Shown here: piece by piece, positions 24,582-33,431 of the stretch
Layout: every line of letters starts with the position of its first letter
Numbering within the stretch: position 1 is the stretch's first letter
Made by a program: the position numbers and the translations under genes
Assembly (NCBI RefSeq): GCF_036017915.1
Contig: NZ_CP107929.1
Span: forward strand, 1,488,001 to 1,552,000
DNA length: 64,000 nucleotides
Direction: 5' to 3'
Origin: Micromonospora sp. NBC_00421
Lineage (GTDB): Bacteria; Actinomycetota; Actinomycetes; Mycobacteriales; Micromonosporaceae
Notes under the pieces: model-generated
Told to the model about the DNA's origin: nothing
The model's database searches: none
What the model saw: the letters and a program-made list of their open reading frames with translations, nothing else

Positions 24582-25928
24582 TTGTCGTCTTTGCTGACGC
24601 CGGCGCCTGCCGGCGTGGAGATTCCCGGTGACCGCAACCGCTATGCATCGCAGGTGCCATTCCCCCAGAACCCCTTCGTAGGGTGCGGGGACGAGCCCGG
24701 ATCCCATTCGTGTGCGACCGCCCGGCTCTTTCGCCGTTCCGCCTTGTGGTGGTACGGGGGTCGCCTCGACGCGGGCTTGCACTATGCCACCGAGGCCGTC
24801 GGAGTGAAGTGTGAAGAGGGCCACGAATTCTGCGAGCTGACTCCCTATTGGCGAGTCGCGTTGCTGACGAAGGCCAGGGATCTCGAGGTCGGCTGGCGGC
24901 TGATGGACTCCCTGGAGCGGCACCGGGAGGAGTCGGACTCGCAACTCGTCGCCGCGACGTCGCTCATCATCCGGGGCGAGCTGCTGTTCGCCATGGGGTG
25001 TGTCGACGACGGTCTCGCCGAGGTGACCGCGGGGCTGCAGGTCGCGGAGCGCTGCGAGGCCCGGTCCCTGCTGCCCACCGGCTATGTCGTACTGGCACTC
25101 GCCGCGCTCCGCCGGGCGGACATGAGGACCTGTCTCACCTATGTGGACAAGCTGACCGGTGAGGCCCTGCTGGGTTACTTCGGTCAGGCGGCGGGGGCGT
25201 GGGTGACCGCCCAGGCGGCAGAGGCCCGGGGCGGGGTGGAGCGGGCGGCGGGACTCATCGCCGGGATCGTCTCCAGTCACCTCGTCCTTCGGCAGCTTCT
25301 CGTGTCCGAGCCGGCGGCGGCGTCCTGGCTGGTGCGCGCGTCCCGGACGTTGGGCGCCGACGACCTCGCGGAAGCCGCGGCCGCGGCGGCCTCCGCCGCG
25401 GCCGCCGCGCATCCGGGGTTCAGCGTCATCCGCGCGGCGGCGTTGCACGCCGCCGGCCTGCTGGAGGAGGACTCCGGCAAGCTGCTCGAGGCCGCGAACC
25501 TCTATCCCGACCGGTGGTGCGGCGCCTCCGCCCGGGAGGACCTGGCCGGCTTGTTGGCCAAGCGGCGGTCGGAACGGAACAACACAATTCGTATCTTCGA
25601 GTCGGCGTTGGTCGCCTACACCGCGGTCGGTGCCGCCCGTGATGCCTCCCGGGTCGCCAACAAGCTCCGCGAATACGGCGTGCGACGCGGTGTGATCCGG
25701 ACGGTCGAGTGCGAGGGGCAACTGCCGCACGGGCTCACCAACACCGAATTCGCGGTCGCGGAACTCGTGAGTCAGGGTCACACCAACAACGAGGTCGGCC
25801 GGCAGCTGTTCATCTCTCGACACACCGTGGCCTTCCATCTCAAGAAGGTTTACCAGAAGATGAGCCTCAGCTCGCGTGTCGAGTTGGCGGCCAGCTGGAA
25901 GACAATTCAATGGCGGCATGGATCGTAG
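24582..25928 (+). CDS. LuxR-family transcriptional activator (RifZ-like)
   Basis: A 448-residue regulator with a C-terminal NarL/LuxR helix-turn-helix (residues ~385-440). Its recognition part reads GHTNNEVGRQLFISRHTVAFHLKKVY. The ~370-residue N-terminal part is Ala-rich and helical, like the TPR-type region of LAL regulators, but no Walker A ATPase motif is present. It may represent the C-terminal two thirds of a LAL-type design. TTG 24582 follows GGGGAGGA. In Amycolatopsis mediterranei a LuxR protein, RifZ, activates the rif genes. Position beside rifJ-, rif14- and rif15-like genes makes this the counterpart and the best candidate to bind the boxes found throughout the cluster. Confidence 0.85.
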   Translation: MSSLLTPAPAGVEIPGDRNRYASQVPFPQNPFVGCGDEPGSHSCATARLFRRSALWWYGGRLDAGLHYATEAVGVKCEEGHEFCELTPYWRVALLTKARDLEVGWRLMDSLERHREESDSQLVAATSLIIRGELLFAMGCVDDGLAEVTAGLQVAERCEARSLLPTGYVVLALAALRRADMRTCLTYVDKLTGEALLGYFGQAAGAWVTAQAAEARGGVERAAGLIAGIVSSHLVLRQLLVSEPAAASWLVRASRTLGADDLAEAAAAAASAAAAAHPGFSVIRAAALHAAGLLEEDSGKLLEAANLYPDRWCGASAREDLAGLLAKRRSERNNTIRIFESALVAYTAVGAARDASRVANKLREYGVRRGVIRTVECEGQLPHGLTNTEFAVAELVSQGHTNNEVGRQLFISRHTVAFHLKKVYQKMSLSSRVELAASWKTIQWRHGS

Positions 25929-25959
25929 AATTGGGGAAAAAGATGGTCGAGGGGAACTG

Positions 25960-26784
25960 GTGAAGAAGCCGACGCCGGATGAGATTGGCCATGGCTATGA
26001 CGCATTTGCGGATCTGCTCGACCAGCTCTGGGGCGAGAATCTGCACCATGGTTACTGGAAGGACGCGTCCGAAGACGTGTCGGTGGACGAGGCCGCCAAT
26101 CGGCTGACCGACAGGCTCGCCGGTCTGCTGACCATCGAGCCGGGTGATCGTCTGCTCGATCTCGGTTGTGGTATCGGGGAGCCGGCCATGAGGCTGGCCG
26201 CGGCCCACAAGATCGAGGTTGTCGGGGTCTCCATCAGTAGGCGGCAGGTGGAGCGGGCGAACGACCGTGCGGTCTCCGCCGGGCTGGCCGACCGGTTGTC
26301 CTTCCAGTTGGCCGACGCGATGGATCTCCCATTCCCGGACGAGTCCTTCGACGTCGTCTGGGCCCTGGAGTCGCTGCACCACATGCCGGATCGGGCTCAT
26401 GTCCTCCGGCAGGCGGCCCGGGTACTGCGGCCCGGGGGGCGGTTGGCGATCGGTGACTTCATGCTGCTCCCGAGCGACGACGGGTACGAGGCGGGTGCCG
26501 CCCGCGTCAACCAGGCCAGCAAGGGTGTCCTGTCGGTCGTCAGCCTCGACGACTACCTCTCCCTCATCCGCGCCGCCGGGCTCGAACCCGGCCCCACCGA
26601 GGACGTCAGCAAGCACACCCGGCCGTCCTGGGGCAAGGCGGCGGAGCGGTTCGGTGCCCTGCGGGAACAGGCCCTGCCGCACATCGGGGCGGAGCAGTTC
26701 GATCTCACGCTCTCCCGGTTCCACGCGTTCAGCGCGGAGCCGTCGCTGGGATATTCCCTCCTGACCGCCCGGAAGCCTGCCTGA
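25960..26784 (+). CDS. SAM-dependent O-methyltransferase, Rif14-like
   Basis: A 274-residue class I methyltransferase. Motif I is LLDLGCGIGEPAMRL near residue 65, followed by the acidic end of beta-2 (VVGVSIS), LADAMDLPFPD, and the post-I region ALESLHHMPD. In the rifamycin pathway Rif14 methylates the C27 hydroxyl of the ansa chain. The order methyltransferase, transketolase N, transketolase C is the same as rif14-15A-15B, which makes that function likely. GTG 25960 is preceded by GAGGGG; the frame from 25876 would overlap the regulator. The gap to the regulator stop is 31 bases, so co-transcription with it is likely. Confidence 0.88.
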   Translation: MKKPTPDEIGHGYDAFADLLDQLWGENLHHGYWKDASEDVSVDEAANRLTDRLAGLLTIEPGDRLLDLGCGIGEPAMRLAAAHKIEVVGVSISRRQVERANDRAVSAGLADRLSFQLADAMDLPFPDESFDVVWALESLHHMPDRAHVLRQAARVLRPGGRLAIGDFMLLPSDDGYEAGAARVNQASKGVLSVVSLDDYLSLIRAAGLEPGPTEDVSKHTRPSWGKAAERFGALREQALPHIGAEQFDLTLSRFHAFSAEPSLGYSLLTARKPA

Positions 26785-26928
26785 TCGACCACGACCCGCT
26801 GGTGGTGGCGGGTGCGGCCGCCGGCCCGCCGGTGGCGGCTCGCCCCCACCCCAGGTGAACACCGTATTGACCAGGCAGTGGGGAAAGCGTTGCGCTTTCC
26901 TCGGAACCGAGATGGGGCAGGTGGGAGC

Positions 26929-27621
26929 ATGCAGACGACAGAAACGACGTTACGCGGCCTGTTCGGCAGGATGGTCGGTGACGAGAAGCACGGGTGGGCG
27001 GCGGCGTCGACGCTGCATGCCATCTGGGTGCTCTACGACCGGGTGCTCAACGTCTCGCCGGCGAACATCGACGACCCGGACCGGGACCGGTTCTTCCTCT
27101 CCAAGGGTCACGGGCCGATGGCCCACTACGCGATGCTCGCCGCGAAGGGGTTCATCGCCCCGGAGACGCTTGACACCTGGGCGCAGCTCGGTTCGCCACT
27201 CGGTCTCCACCCGGACCGCACGCTGGTGCCCGGCGTGGAGATCAGCAGCGGCTCGCTCGGTCACGGGCTCCCGCTGGCGGTGGGAACCGCCCTCGCGCTG
27301 CGTGCCGAGGGGCGGCGGGCCCGCGTGGTGGTGCTGATGGGCGACGGCGAGTTCGACGAGGGCAGCAACCACGAGGCGATCGCGATCGCCGGTCGTCTCG
27401 GGCTGGACCGGATCACCGCGATCGTGATCGACAACCGGTCGGCGAGCCTCGGCTGGCCGGACGGCATCGCCCGGCGCTTCGAGGTGGAGGGCTGGCACGC
27501 GGCCACCGTGGACGGACGCGACAACGACGAGTTGTACCGGGCACTGACCCGGGAACCCGACGGACGACCGCAGGCAGTGGTCGCCGAGATCCGCGAGATC
27601 CGGGAAGGGAGCGCGGCATGA
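26929..27621 (+). CDS. Transketolase N-terminal subunit, Rif15A-like
   Basis: A 230-residue subunit carrying the thiamine-diphosphate binding half of transketolase. Visible are LSKGHGPMAHYA, HPDRTLVPGVEISSGSLGHGL and the ThDP/Mg motif GDGEFDEGSNHEA ending in IDNRS. The C-terminal half is encoded by the next, overlapping gene. In rifamycin biosynthesis Rif15A/B transfers a two-carbon ketol unit to rifamycin S, giving rifamycin L on the way to B. The eighth codon is TTA (26950-26952), rare in such genomes. ATG 26929 follows GTGGGAG; the longer frame from 26812 has no supporting site. Confidence 0.9.
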   Translation: MQTTETTLRGLFGRMVGDEKHGWAAASTLHAIWVLYDRVLNVSPANIDDPDRDRFFLSKGHGPMAHYAMLAAKGFIAPETLDTWAQLGSPLGLHPDRTLVPGVEISSGSLGHGLPLAVGTALALRAEGRRARVVVLMGDGEFDEGSNHEAIAIAGRLGLDRITAIVIDNRSASLGWPDGIARRFEVEGWHAATVDGRDNDELYRALTREPDGRPQAVVAEIREIREGSAA

Positions 27622-28529
27622 GCATCCAGGTGGACAGGAAGCTGATGCGGTCCGTCTTCGTCGACACCGTGATCGAGTCGCTGGCGACCGATCCCAAGGT
27701 GGTCCTGCTGACCGCGGACATCTCGTCCTGGTCGTTCGACGAGGCCCGGGTCACCTACCCCGACCGGGTGATCAACGTGGGCATCCGCGAGCAGGCGATG
27801 ATCGGGATGGCCGGTGGCCTGGCGCTGAACGGCTTCCGGCCGGTGGCGCACACCTACACGCCGTTCCTGGTGGAGCGTCCTTTCGAGCAGATCAAGCTCG
27901 ACCTCGGGCACCAGGACGTCGGTGCCGTGCTGGTCAGCATCGGCGGCTCCTACGACGACCTGCCCCGGGGCCGGACCCACCAGGCCCCCGGCGACGTGGC
28001 CCTGTTCGACACGCTGCCCGGCTGGACCGTGCACGTGCCGGGGCACGAGGACGAGGCGGAGAAGTTGATCCGGGACGCGCTGGCCGGCGACGGGCGGGTC
28101 TACGTGCGCCTGTCCGACAAGGCCAACGCCGAGGCGGCCCCGGTGCTGGACGGCTTCACCGTGCTGCGGCAGGGCAGCGCCGGCGTGGTGGTCGCCGTCG
28201 GGCCGGTGTGCGACGACGTGCTCGCCGCGACGTCCACGGCGGACGTGACGGTGCTGTACGCCTCCACGATCCGGCCGTTCGACCACGCCGGCCTGCGCGC
28301 CGCGGTGACCGGCGCACAGCCGAACGTGGTGGTGGTCGAGCCGTACCTGCGGGGGACCTCGGCGCACGAGGTGGCCGAGGCGCTCGGCGACGTGCCCCAC
28401 CGGCTGCGGTCGCACGGGATACGGCGGGACGAGGAGGTGCGTGCCTACGGCAGGGCCGCGGACCACGACCGGCTGCACGGTCTGGACGCCGCGAGCCTGG
28501 CCGAGTCGATCGGCGACTTCCTCCGTTAG
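27618..28529 (+). CDS. Transketolase C-terminal subunit, Rif15B-like
   Basis: A 303-residue pyrimidine-binding and C-terminal half of transketolase. The cofactor-activating glutamate is in NVGIREQAMIGMAGGLA near residue 57, and GRTHQAPGD near 118 lines the active site. Its ATG overlaps the TGA of the N-terminal subunit, so the two are made together and form a heterotetramer. The split layout is shared with Rif15A/15B and with some DXS/transketolase-like pairs in secondary metabolism. It is the last gene of the recognised cluster and is followed directly by a hairpin terminator. Confidence 0.9.
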   Translation: MSIQVDRKLMRSVFVDTVIESLATDPKVVLLTADISSWSFDEARVTYPDRVINVGIREQAMIGMAGGLALNGFRPVAHTYTPFLVERPFEQIKLDLGHQDVGAVLVSIGGSYDDLPRGRTHQAPGDVALFDTLPGWTVHVPGHEDEAEKLIRDALAGDGRVYVRLSDKANAEAAPVLDGFTVLRQGSAGVVVAVGPVCDDVLAATSTADVTVLYASTIRPFDHAGLRAAVTGAQPNVVVVEPYLRGTSAHEVAEALGDVPHRLRSHGIRRDEEVRAYGRAADHDRLHGLDAASLAESIGDFLR

Positions 28530-28543
28530 GCCCGTACCGCGCA

Positions 28544-28581
28544 GGGGTGGGCGCCGGCTGTCGGACCGGCGTCCCCACCCC
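28544..28581 (+). terminator. Hairpin terminator closing the cluster
   Basis: GGGGTGGGCGCCGG at 28544-28557 pairs with CCGGCGTCCCCACCCC at 28566-28581, with one mismatch region, 15 bases after the transketolase stop. Confidence 0.65.
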
Positions 28582-28789
28582 GCCGGGCGCGCCGCCCCGG
28601 ACGACGGGTGCGCGCCCGTCGGACCCGGACCCGCGCCACGTCGACGCGGGAGCGGGCGGTCCGCCGCGCCGGTGGCCACGCCGGGTCACGGCCGCGTCCG
28701 ACGGCCTTTACCATGGAGGCTGCGCCGAGGGCGTTGCCCTTCCGGTGGTCTCGTACTGGTGGTTCCTGTTCTGTGGGGTGGTGGTCGCG

Positions 28790-29230
28790 GTGGCGGTCGG
28801 CATGATTCTCAGCTTCGACGACGTGAAGGGTTACGGTTTCATCCGGCCCGAGGGCGGTGGCGAGGACGTCTTCGTCCACGCGAACGACTTCGGTGACCAA
28901 CGTCCGGCCGTGTCGCCGGGCATGCGCGTGGAGTTCGAGTCGGTGGAGGGCAACCGCGGCCTCAAGGCGCTGTACGCCCGGCTGCTCAACCCGGGGGCGG
29001 GGGCCCCGACGCGTCCGGTGGTGATCCACGGCCCGACCGCCTCGCCCCGGTCGTCGGCCGACGACCGGGGCGACGACGACGAGTGCGACGTGCTGACCTC
29101 CGCCGCCTTCCGGGCCGCCATCACCGATCTTCTCGTCGAGCAGGTGCCGACGCTCACCGGCGGCCAGATCAGCCAGATCCGGCAGCACCTCTCGCAGCTC
29201 GCCCGCTCGCACGGGTGGATCGAGGACTGA
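28790..29230 (+). CDS. Cold-shock-domain protein with C-terminal extension
   Basis: A protein of about 146 residues. The N-terminal 65 residues are a cold-shock fold: DVKGYGFIRPEGGGEDVFVHANDF carries the KGYGFI and VFVH RNA-binding motifs. An acidic linker and a ~45-residue helical tail (AFRAAITDLLVEQVPTL...) follow. This extended form is common in actinobacteria and larger than the ~67-residue CspA. It probably binds single-stranded nucleic acid. GTG 28790 and ATG 28802 are both possible; family alignment favours a few residues before MILSF. It is not part of the antibiotic cluster. The 260-base gap upstream holds the terminator and an unrecognised promoter. Confidence 0.8.
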   Translation: MAVGMILSFDDVKGYGFIRPEGGGEDVFVHANDFGDQRPAVSPGMRVEFESVEGNRGLKALYARLLNPGAGAPTRPVVIHGPTASPRSSADDRGDDDECDVLTSAAFRAAITDLLVEQVPTLTGGQISQIRQHLSQLARSHGWIED

Positions 29231-29241
29231 CCCCGTCGCCA

Positions 29242-29267
29242 CCCGGGTCCACCGCGGTGGACCCGGG
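29242..29267. terminator. Perfect 12-bp hairpin between convergent genes
   Basis: Arms 29242-29253 and 29256-29267 flank a GC dinucleotide. It touches the stop codon of the minus-strand gene that ends at 29268. Confidence 0.7.
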
Positions 29268-30851
29268 TCAGCCGGCCGCGTAGGCGTGACGCGAGGTCCG
29301 CTCGGCGAGCCACAGCCAGCGGCGCTGCACCTCGCCGCCGGTGGCCGCCACCATGGCGAGGGCGTCGGAAGACACGGCGGTCAACGCCGTAGCGGTCACC
29401 GCCGGATCGTCGAGCAGCGCCGCGCCGTCGCGGAACGCCTCCGCCTCGGCCGCACCGCCGAACCGGGGGGCGACCTCGTCCCGCCAGAAGTCGGCCCAGG
29501 CCAGCTCCGGGTTCCAGGAGAACCGGGCGTACGCCAGGTAGCTGATCTCGTTGGTCGGGTGGTACGCGGACGGCTCGGCGAAGATGGTCAACCCGCGCAG
29601 CCCGGCCGCCCCGGACCGGGCCGCCATGTCGGCGTACATCTCGGGCACCCAGGAGTGGCGCTGCCGGTTCCACTGTGAACCGGCGTGGGTGCGCAGCACG
29701 TTCGTGGTGTGCGGGAGCCGCTCGACGTGCGCGGCGGTCAACCGGTCCCGCTGCTCGTACCAGAAGGCCCGGTTCACGCAGTACTGGTAGGCGACGTCGT
29801 CGGGCAGGTCGGCGAGGGGCCGCTGGGCGTCGAGGTCGAAGATGTTGTCCCAGTACACCTCGACGAGGTGGCGCAGCGGCACGCCGGCCGGGCCGGGCCG
29901 CCGGGCGGTCTCCAGCAGCGTCGGGTACACCGACCGCATCGCCTCGTACGACCAGGAGGTGCGCTCGCCCCCGGTGCGCGTGGCACACCTGGCGCAGGCG
30001 CAACTGCCGTAGTCGCCGGTCTCGAAGTTGATCCCGCCCACCGGCAGGGTGTCGAGCAGCCAGTCGACGGCGTCGCGGTGCCAGGCCAGGTTGTCCGGCT
30101 GGGACGGGCAGGCGGCCATCAGGTACTCGCTGGCCGGGAAGTGCAGGTCACCGAACTCGTCGATGTCGAAGCCGACCTTCTTCGGTAGTTCGGCGGCGAG
30201 GTCGGGGCGCTGCCGCAGCCAGGTGGCCAGGTTGTAGCGGTGCCGGCCGTCGAAGTAGATCCCGCCGTAGGCGTTGATGCCCACCCCGGCGATGATCCGC
30301 ACCCCGCGCGCGTTGGCGTACTCGCACAGGTCGCGGGCCGCCTGGACACCACCGTGGGCGTCGCGCAGCAGCCCGTACACGACGATGCCGCCGATCCGCT
30401 CGCGGGAGCAGAAGTCGACCAGCCGGCGGTAGTCGGCGCCGAACGCGTCGGCGGACTTCGCGTACGGGTTGAGCGCGCCGATCTCCTGCTGTCCGAGCTG
30501 GCGGGTGTCCCAGTTGGTGGAGTGGTCCCAGGTCCACAGGGTGCGCAGCGGCAGCCCGGGGGCGCTGGCGGTGGTGCCGACCGGCAGCCCGGCGGGGGTG
30601 GCGGCGGCGACCAGGGCGCGGGCGGCGTGGACCAGGCCGGCGAACGGGTCGCCGGTGAGCCGGATCTCGCCCTGTTCCGGCACCTCGACGCGGTGGCCGC
30701 CCTCGGGTAGCGCCGGGTCGGCGGCGAGTCGGACCGGCACCGCGTCGGGACCGCCCTCGCCCCACGCCTCGCGGAGCAGGTCGGCGGCGAACGGGGCGGC
30801 TGCGGCCCCGAGCACCCGTACCCCGGAAATCTGGCGGAACGACGACATCAT
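29268..30851 (-). CDS. Glycoside-hydrolase-like protein (GH20/GH67-type N-domain), unassigned
   Basis: A 527-residue cytoplasmic protein without a signal peptide. Residues ~55-90 (IRLTGDPFAGLVHAARALV) resemble the small N-terminal domain of GH20/GH67/GH84 enzymes. A TIM-barrel-like core follows with NFETGDYGSCACARC, an acidic/aromatic loop with a cysteine triplet that could bind metal. TIFAEPSAYHPTNEISY near 450 has the look of an active-site strand. I cannot assign a substrate. Its ATG overlaps the stop of the YCII gene, so it is the last member of a three-gene coupled operon with a regulator. Its neighbours suggest use of a deoxysugar or uronic-acid-containing glycoside, which is inference. 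Confidence 0.65.
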   Translation of the reverse strand: MMSSFRQISGVRVLGAAAAPFAADLLREAWGEGGPDAVPVRLAADPALPEGGHRVEVPEQGEIRLTGDPFAGLVHAARALVAAATPAGLPVGTTASAPGLPLRTLWTWDHSTNWDTRQLGQQEIGALNPYAKSADAFGADYRRLVDFCSRERIGGIVVYGLLRDAHGGVQAARDLCEYANARGVRIIAGVGINAYGGIYFDGRHRYNLATWLRQRPDLAAELPKKVGFDIDEFGDLHFPASEYLMAACPSQPDNLAWHRDAVDWLLDTLPVGGINFETGDYGSCACARCATRTGGERTSWSYEAMRSVYPTLLETARRPGPAGVPLRHLVEVYWDNIFDLDAQRPLADLPDDVAYQYCVNRAFWYEQRDRLTAAHVERLPHTTNVLRTHAGSQWNRQRHSWVPEMYADMAARSGAAGLRGLTIFAEPSAYHPTNEISYLAYARFSWNPELAWADFWRDEVAPRFGGAAEAEAFRDGAALLDDPAVTATALTAVSSDALAMVAATGGEVQRRWLWLAERTSRHAYAAG

Positions 30852-31210
30852 GACCTCCCGATGGTCGGTGCGGTGGCGGCGAGGTAGTCGACCACGTCGA
30901 GCGCGGTCCACACCCCGTGTCGCCAGTAGGGGTCCTGTTCGAGGTGGGCGCGGGCGGCGGGCGCGTCGGCGGCCCGCAGCACCAGCACCGAGGCGCGCAG
31001 GTCGGCGTGCGCCCCGACGACGAGGGCGGTGCCGTCGACGAGCAGGGCACGCATGTGCGCCAGGTGCGCGGCCCGGTGCGGTTCCCGCCGGGCGGCGGCG
31101 TCGGCGGCGAAGGTGGCGGTGACCAGATAGGTCGGGGTGAAGCGCAGGTCCGCGCCGGGGTCGCCGGCCGGGCCGGTGGGGCGGGCCGGGCCAGGGTCGG
31201 CGGGCCTCAC
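30848..31210 (-). CDS. YCII-related/ferredoxin-fold small protein
   Basis: A 120-residue protein. The core LVTATFAADAAARREPHRAAHLAHM...GTALVVGAHADL and the end DPYWRHGVWTALDVVDYL match the YCII (dimeric alpha-beta barrel) family, with the conserved His and Asp. Members are small enzymes or accessory proteins, often in degradation operons. The Pro/Gly-rich first 25 residues are probably disordered. The GTG start overlaps the regulator's TGA, and its TGA overlaps the start of the glycosidase-like gene, so all three are translationally coupled. The exact role is unknown. Confidence 0.65.
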   Translation of the reverse strand: MRPADPGPARPTGPAGDPGADLRFTPTYLVTATFAADAAARREPHRAAHLAHMRALLVDGTALVVGAHADLRASVLVLRAADAPAARAHLEQDPYWRHGVWTALDVVDYLAATAPTIGRS

Positions 31211-32529
31211 GCGTCGGCCCCGATCGCGCCGAGCAGCCGTTGCATCGCGACCCGGTAGACGGTCTGCGGGCGGCCGGCGCCGGTGCTGACGTGCACCCCG
31301 ACCTCCTCGGCGAAGCCGGCCGCCCGCAACGCGTTGAGCAGCCGGCGGGCCGAGCGGGCCTCCACGCCGTACGCGTCGGCGAGCCCCCGGGCGGTGATCT
31401 GGTCGGGGTCCATCTGGTGCAGGGCCTCCAGCAGCCGGCGGGTGGACAGCGGCCCGATCCGCAACTGCTCGGAGACGCGCAGCATGCCCGGGCCGGTCTC
31501 GCGCAGCCGGGGACGCACGGCGATCTCCCGGCTGGAGTGGACCTCCCCGTCGGGGAAGACGACGTGAGTGTCGCCGCTGTGCCGACCGAGGGCCAGGGCC
31601 TTGCGGGCGTTGTCCTCGGCGGCGGCGATGGTGGTGCCGGCACCGAAGCCGACGGCGTGTTCGACGTCGACGCCGCGCAGGGTGAGCAGGGAGGCGTGTC
31701 CGTCGCGGTGCCGGGCCAGGGCGCTCTCCACCGTGCCCCGGGTGGTGGTGATCACCATCGTCCGGTCGTCGATGGTGGCCAGCCGACCGCGCATCCGCTC
31801 GGCGTGTTCCAGCAGCGCCTCGCGTACCCGCAACCGCTGCCGTTCGGCCTGGTACGGGTCCTGCACCCGGTGCGTGGGGACGCCCAGGTCGACCATCATC
31901 ACCGCGATCTGGGTGGCCCGGGACTGGCGTACCTCGGCGGCGAGCCAGGCGCGACGCAGCGCGTCGCGGACCGACGCCCGGGTGTGTTCGACACGCCACA
32001 CCGGTACCCCGCTGTCGACGAGGTCCCGGTGTACCGCGCCGAGGCAGGTCAGGCAGGCCTCGACCGCACCGGAGGCGTACCGCTCCCGGTGGTAGGCGGT
32101 GATCTCGTCGAGGCCGGAGAAGAGCAGGCCGGAGGAGTCGGCGATGGGCAGGATCTCGGTGGGCGGCTCGACCTCGATGTCGTGGTAGGTCTCCCGGACG
32201 GTCTCCGCTTCGATGGTGTCGACGCTGACCCGGGGCAGTCGTCCACCGGTGGCGAGCAGCATCCGTGACAGCGTGCGGTAGAGGTCGATACCGGCGTGCG
32301 GGACGTAGTCGATCTCGGCCCGCAGCTCCCCGGTGGCGTTGGCGAAGGCGTATGGGATGCGCCCGGTGAACAGCAGTACCTGGCACACCTCGTCCAGCTC
32401 CCGGGCCAGATCGGGGGCCTGCTCCGGGCGGGTGTACGCGCGGGTGGTGACCGCCTCCGCGCGGCCCTCCCCGGCCGCGACCTCCCGGACGAGCCGGATC
32501 GAGTCCTCCGGACCGATGATCCCGATCAC
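31207..32529 (-). CDS. Putative nucleotide-cyclase-like transcriptional regulator
   Basis: A 440-residue protein I cannot place with certainty. The N-terminal ~200 residues begin MIGIIGPEDSIRLVREVA and look like a sensory alpha/beta domain. The middle (MRGRLATIDDRTMVITTTRGTVESAL, then GVDVEHAVGFGAGTTIAAAEDNARKALALG) resembles the GGDEF-like or GTP-cyclohydrolase-III-like domain of some sugar regulators. The last ~85 residues form a winged helix (ITARGLADAYGVEARSARRLLNAL) ending in YRVAMQRLLG. It heads the operon with the YCII and glycosidase-like genes and probably controls it. No metal-binding GGDEF motif is evident, so catalysis is doubtful. Confidence 0.55.
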   Translation of the reverse strand: MIGIIGPEDSIRLVREVAAGEGRAEAVTTRAYTRPEQAPDLARELDEVCQVLLFTGRIPYAFANATGELRAEIDYVPHAGIDLYRTLSRMLLATGGRLPRVSVDTIEAETVRETYHDIEVEPPTEILPIADSSGLLFSGLDEITAYHRERYASGAVEACLTCLGAVHRDLVDSGVPVWRVEHTRASVRDALRRAWLAAEVRQSRATQIAVMMVDLGVPTHRVQDPYQAERQRLRVREALLEHAERMRGRLATIDDRTMVITTTRGTVESALARHRDGHASLLTLRGVDVEHAVGFGAGTTIAAAEDNARKALALGRHSGDTHVVFPDGEVHSSREIAVRPRLRETGPGMLRVSEQLRIGPLSTRRLLEALHQMDPDQITARGLADAYGVEARSARRLLNALRAAGFAEEVGVHVSTGAGRPQTVYRVAMQRLLGAIGADA

Positions 32530-32576
32530 GATAGTGCCTCCACGTGAGTGTGCCGCTGGCCTGGTGGGTGGGGTGC

Positions 32577-33431
32577 TCAGCCGGTCCAGACCGTGCCGGT
32601 GAGGCCGGCGCTCGCCGGCGACGCCAGCAGGACCAGCGCCGAGGCGACGTCCTCCGGGCGACCCAGCGCGGCTTCGACGGCGGCGATCCGTCCGTCGTCG
32701 GTGCCGTTGGCCCGTGCCTCGGCCAGCGACAGTCGCATCAGCGGCGTGTCGATGTCGCCGGGGCAGAGCGCGTGCACCCGGATCCCCTGTGGACCGAGCT
32801 GGCGGGCCAGGGTGAGCGCCAGACCGTGCAACCCTCCCTTGCTCGCGCCGTAGGGTACCGAGCCGGAGCCGACCTGCACGCCCGCCTTCGAGCCGACCAG
32901 CACGAGCACCCCGCCGTCGGGGCGCAGGTGCCGGGCGGCGTGCTTGGCGACCAGGAAGGGACCGGTGAGGTTGACGGCGATCACCTGGGCCCAGAGCGCG
33001 ACCGACACGTCCCGGACGTCGAGACCCTGCCCGCGCATCACCCCGGCGACGTGCAGCACGGCGTCGATCCCGCCGAGGTCGGCGGCGGCGGCGTCGAGCG
33101 CCTCGGCGACCTCGGTCTCGACGGTGACGTCCACCCGGTGCGCGCAGGCCCGGCCGCCGGTGTCGCGGACCTGCGCGGCGGCGGTGTCCGCGCCGGCGGC
33201 GTCGGCGTCGAGGACGGCGACCGCCGCGCCGGCCGCCGCGGCGGCGGCGACGGTGGCCCGGCCGATGCCGGACGCACCGCCGACGACGACCACCCGCCGG
33301 CCGGCGAGCAGACCGGCGGGTGCGGTACCGGCGGTGGCGACGCCGGCCGGCGGGGTGCCGTCGTACGGGCCCGCGCCGACCGGCCGTTCGTCGCGTGGGC
33401 CCGCGGCGGCGGGCGGGACGGCGTCGTTCAC
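32577..33431 (-). CDS. Short-chain dehydrogenase/reductase
   Basis: A 284-residue classical SDR. VVVGGASGIGRATV is the cofactor site (residues ~35-48). Asp in VLDADA suggests NAD preference. The catalytic set is Ser in VLVGSKAG and YGASK near residue 190, with the CPGDIDTP motif after it. The first 30 residues are an extra Pro/Gly-rich tail. GTG 33431 overlaps the stop of the E1 beta gene. In the context of mutarotase, dehydratase and lactonase genes it may oxidise a sugar or a 2-keto-3-deoxy sugar acid, as in non-phosphorylative L-fucose/L-rhamnose breakdown. The substrate is inferred. Confidence 0.85.
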   Translation of the reverse strand: MNDAVPPAAAGPRDERPVGAGPYDGTPPAGVATAGTAPAGLLAGRRVVVVGGASGIGRATVAAAAAAGAAVAVLDADAAGADTAAAQVRDTGGRACAHRVDVTVETEVAEALDAAAADLGGIDAVLHVAGVMRGQGLDVRDVSVALWAQVIAVNLTGPFLVAKHAARHLRPDGGVLVLVGSKAGVQVGSGSVPYGASKGGLHGLALTLARQLGPQGIRVHALCPGDIDTPLMRLSLAEARANGTDDGRIAAVEAALGRPEDVASALVLLASPASAGLTGTVWTG

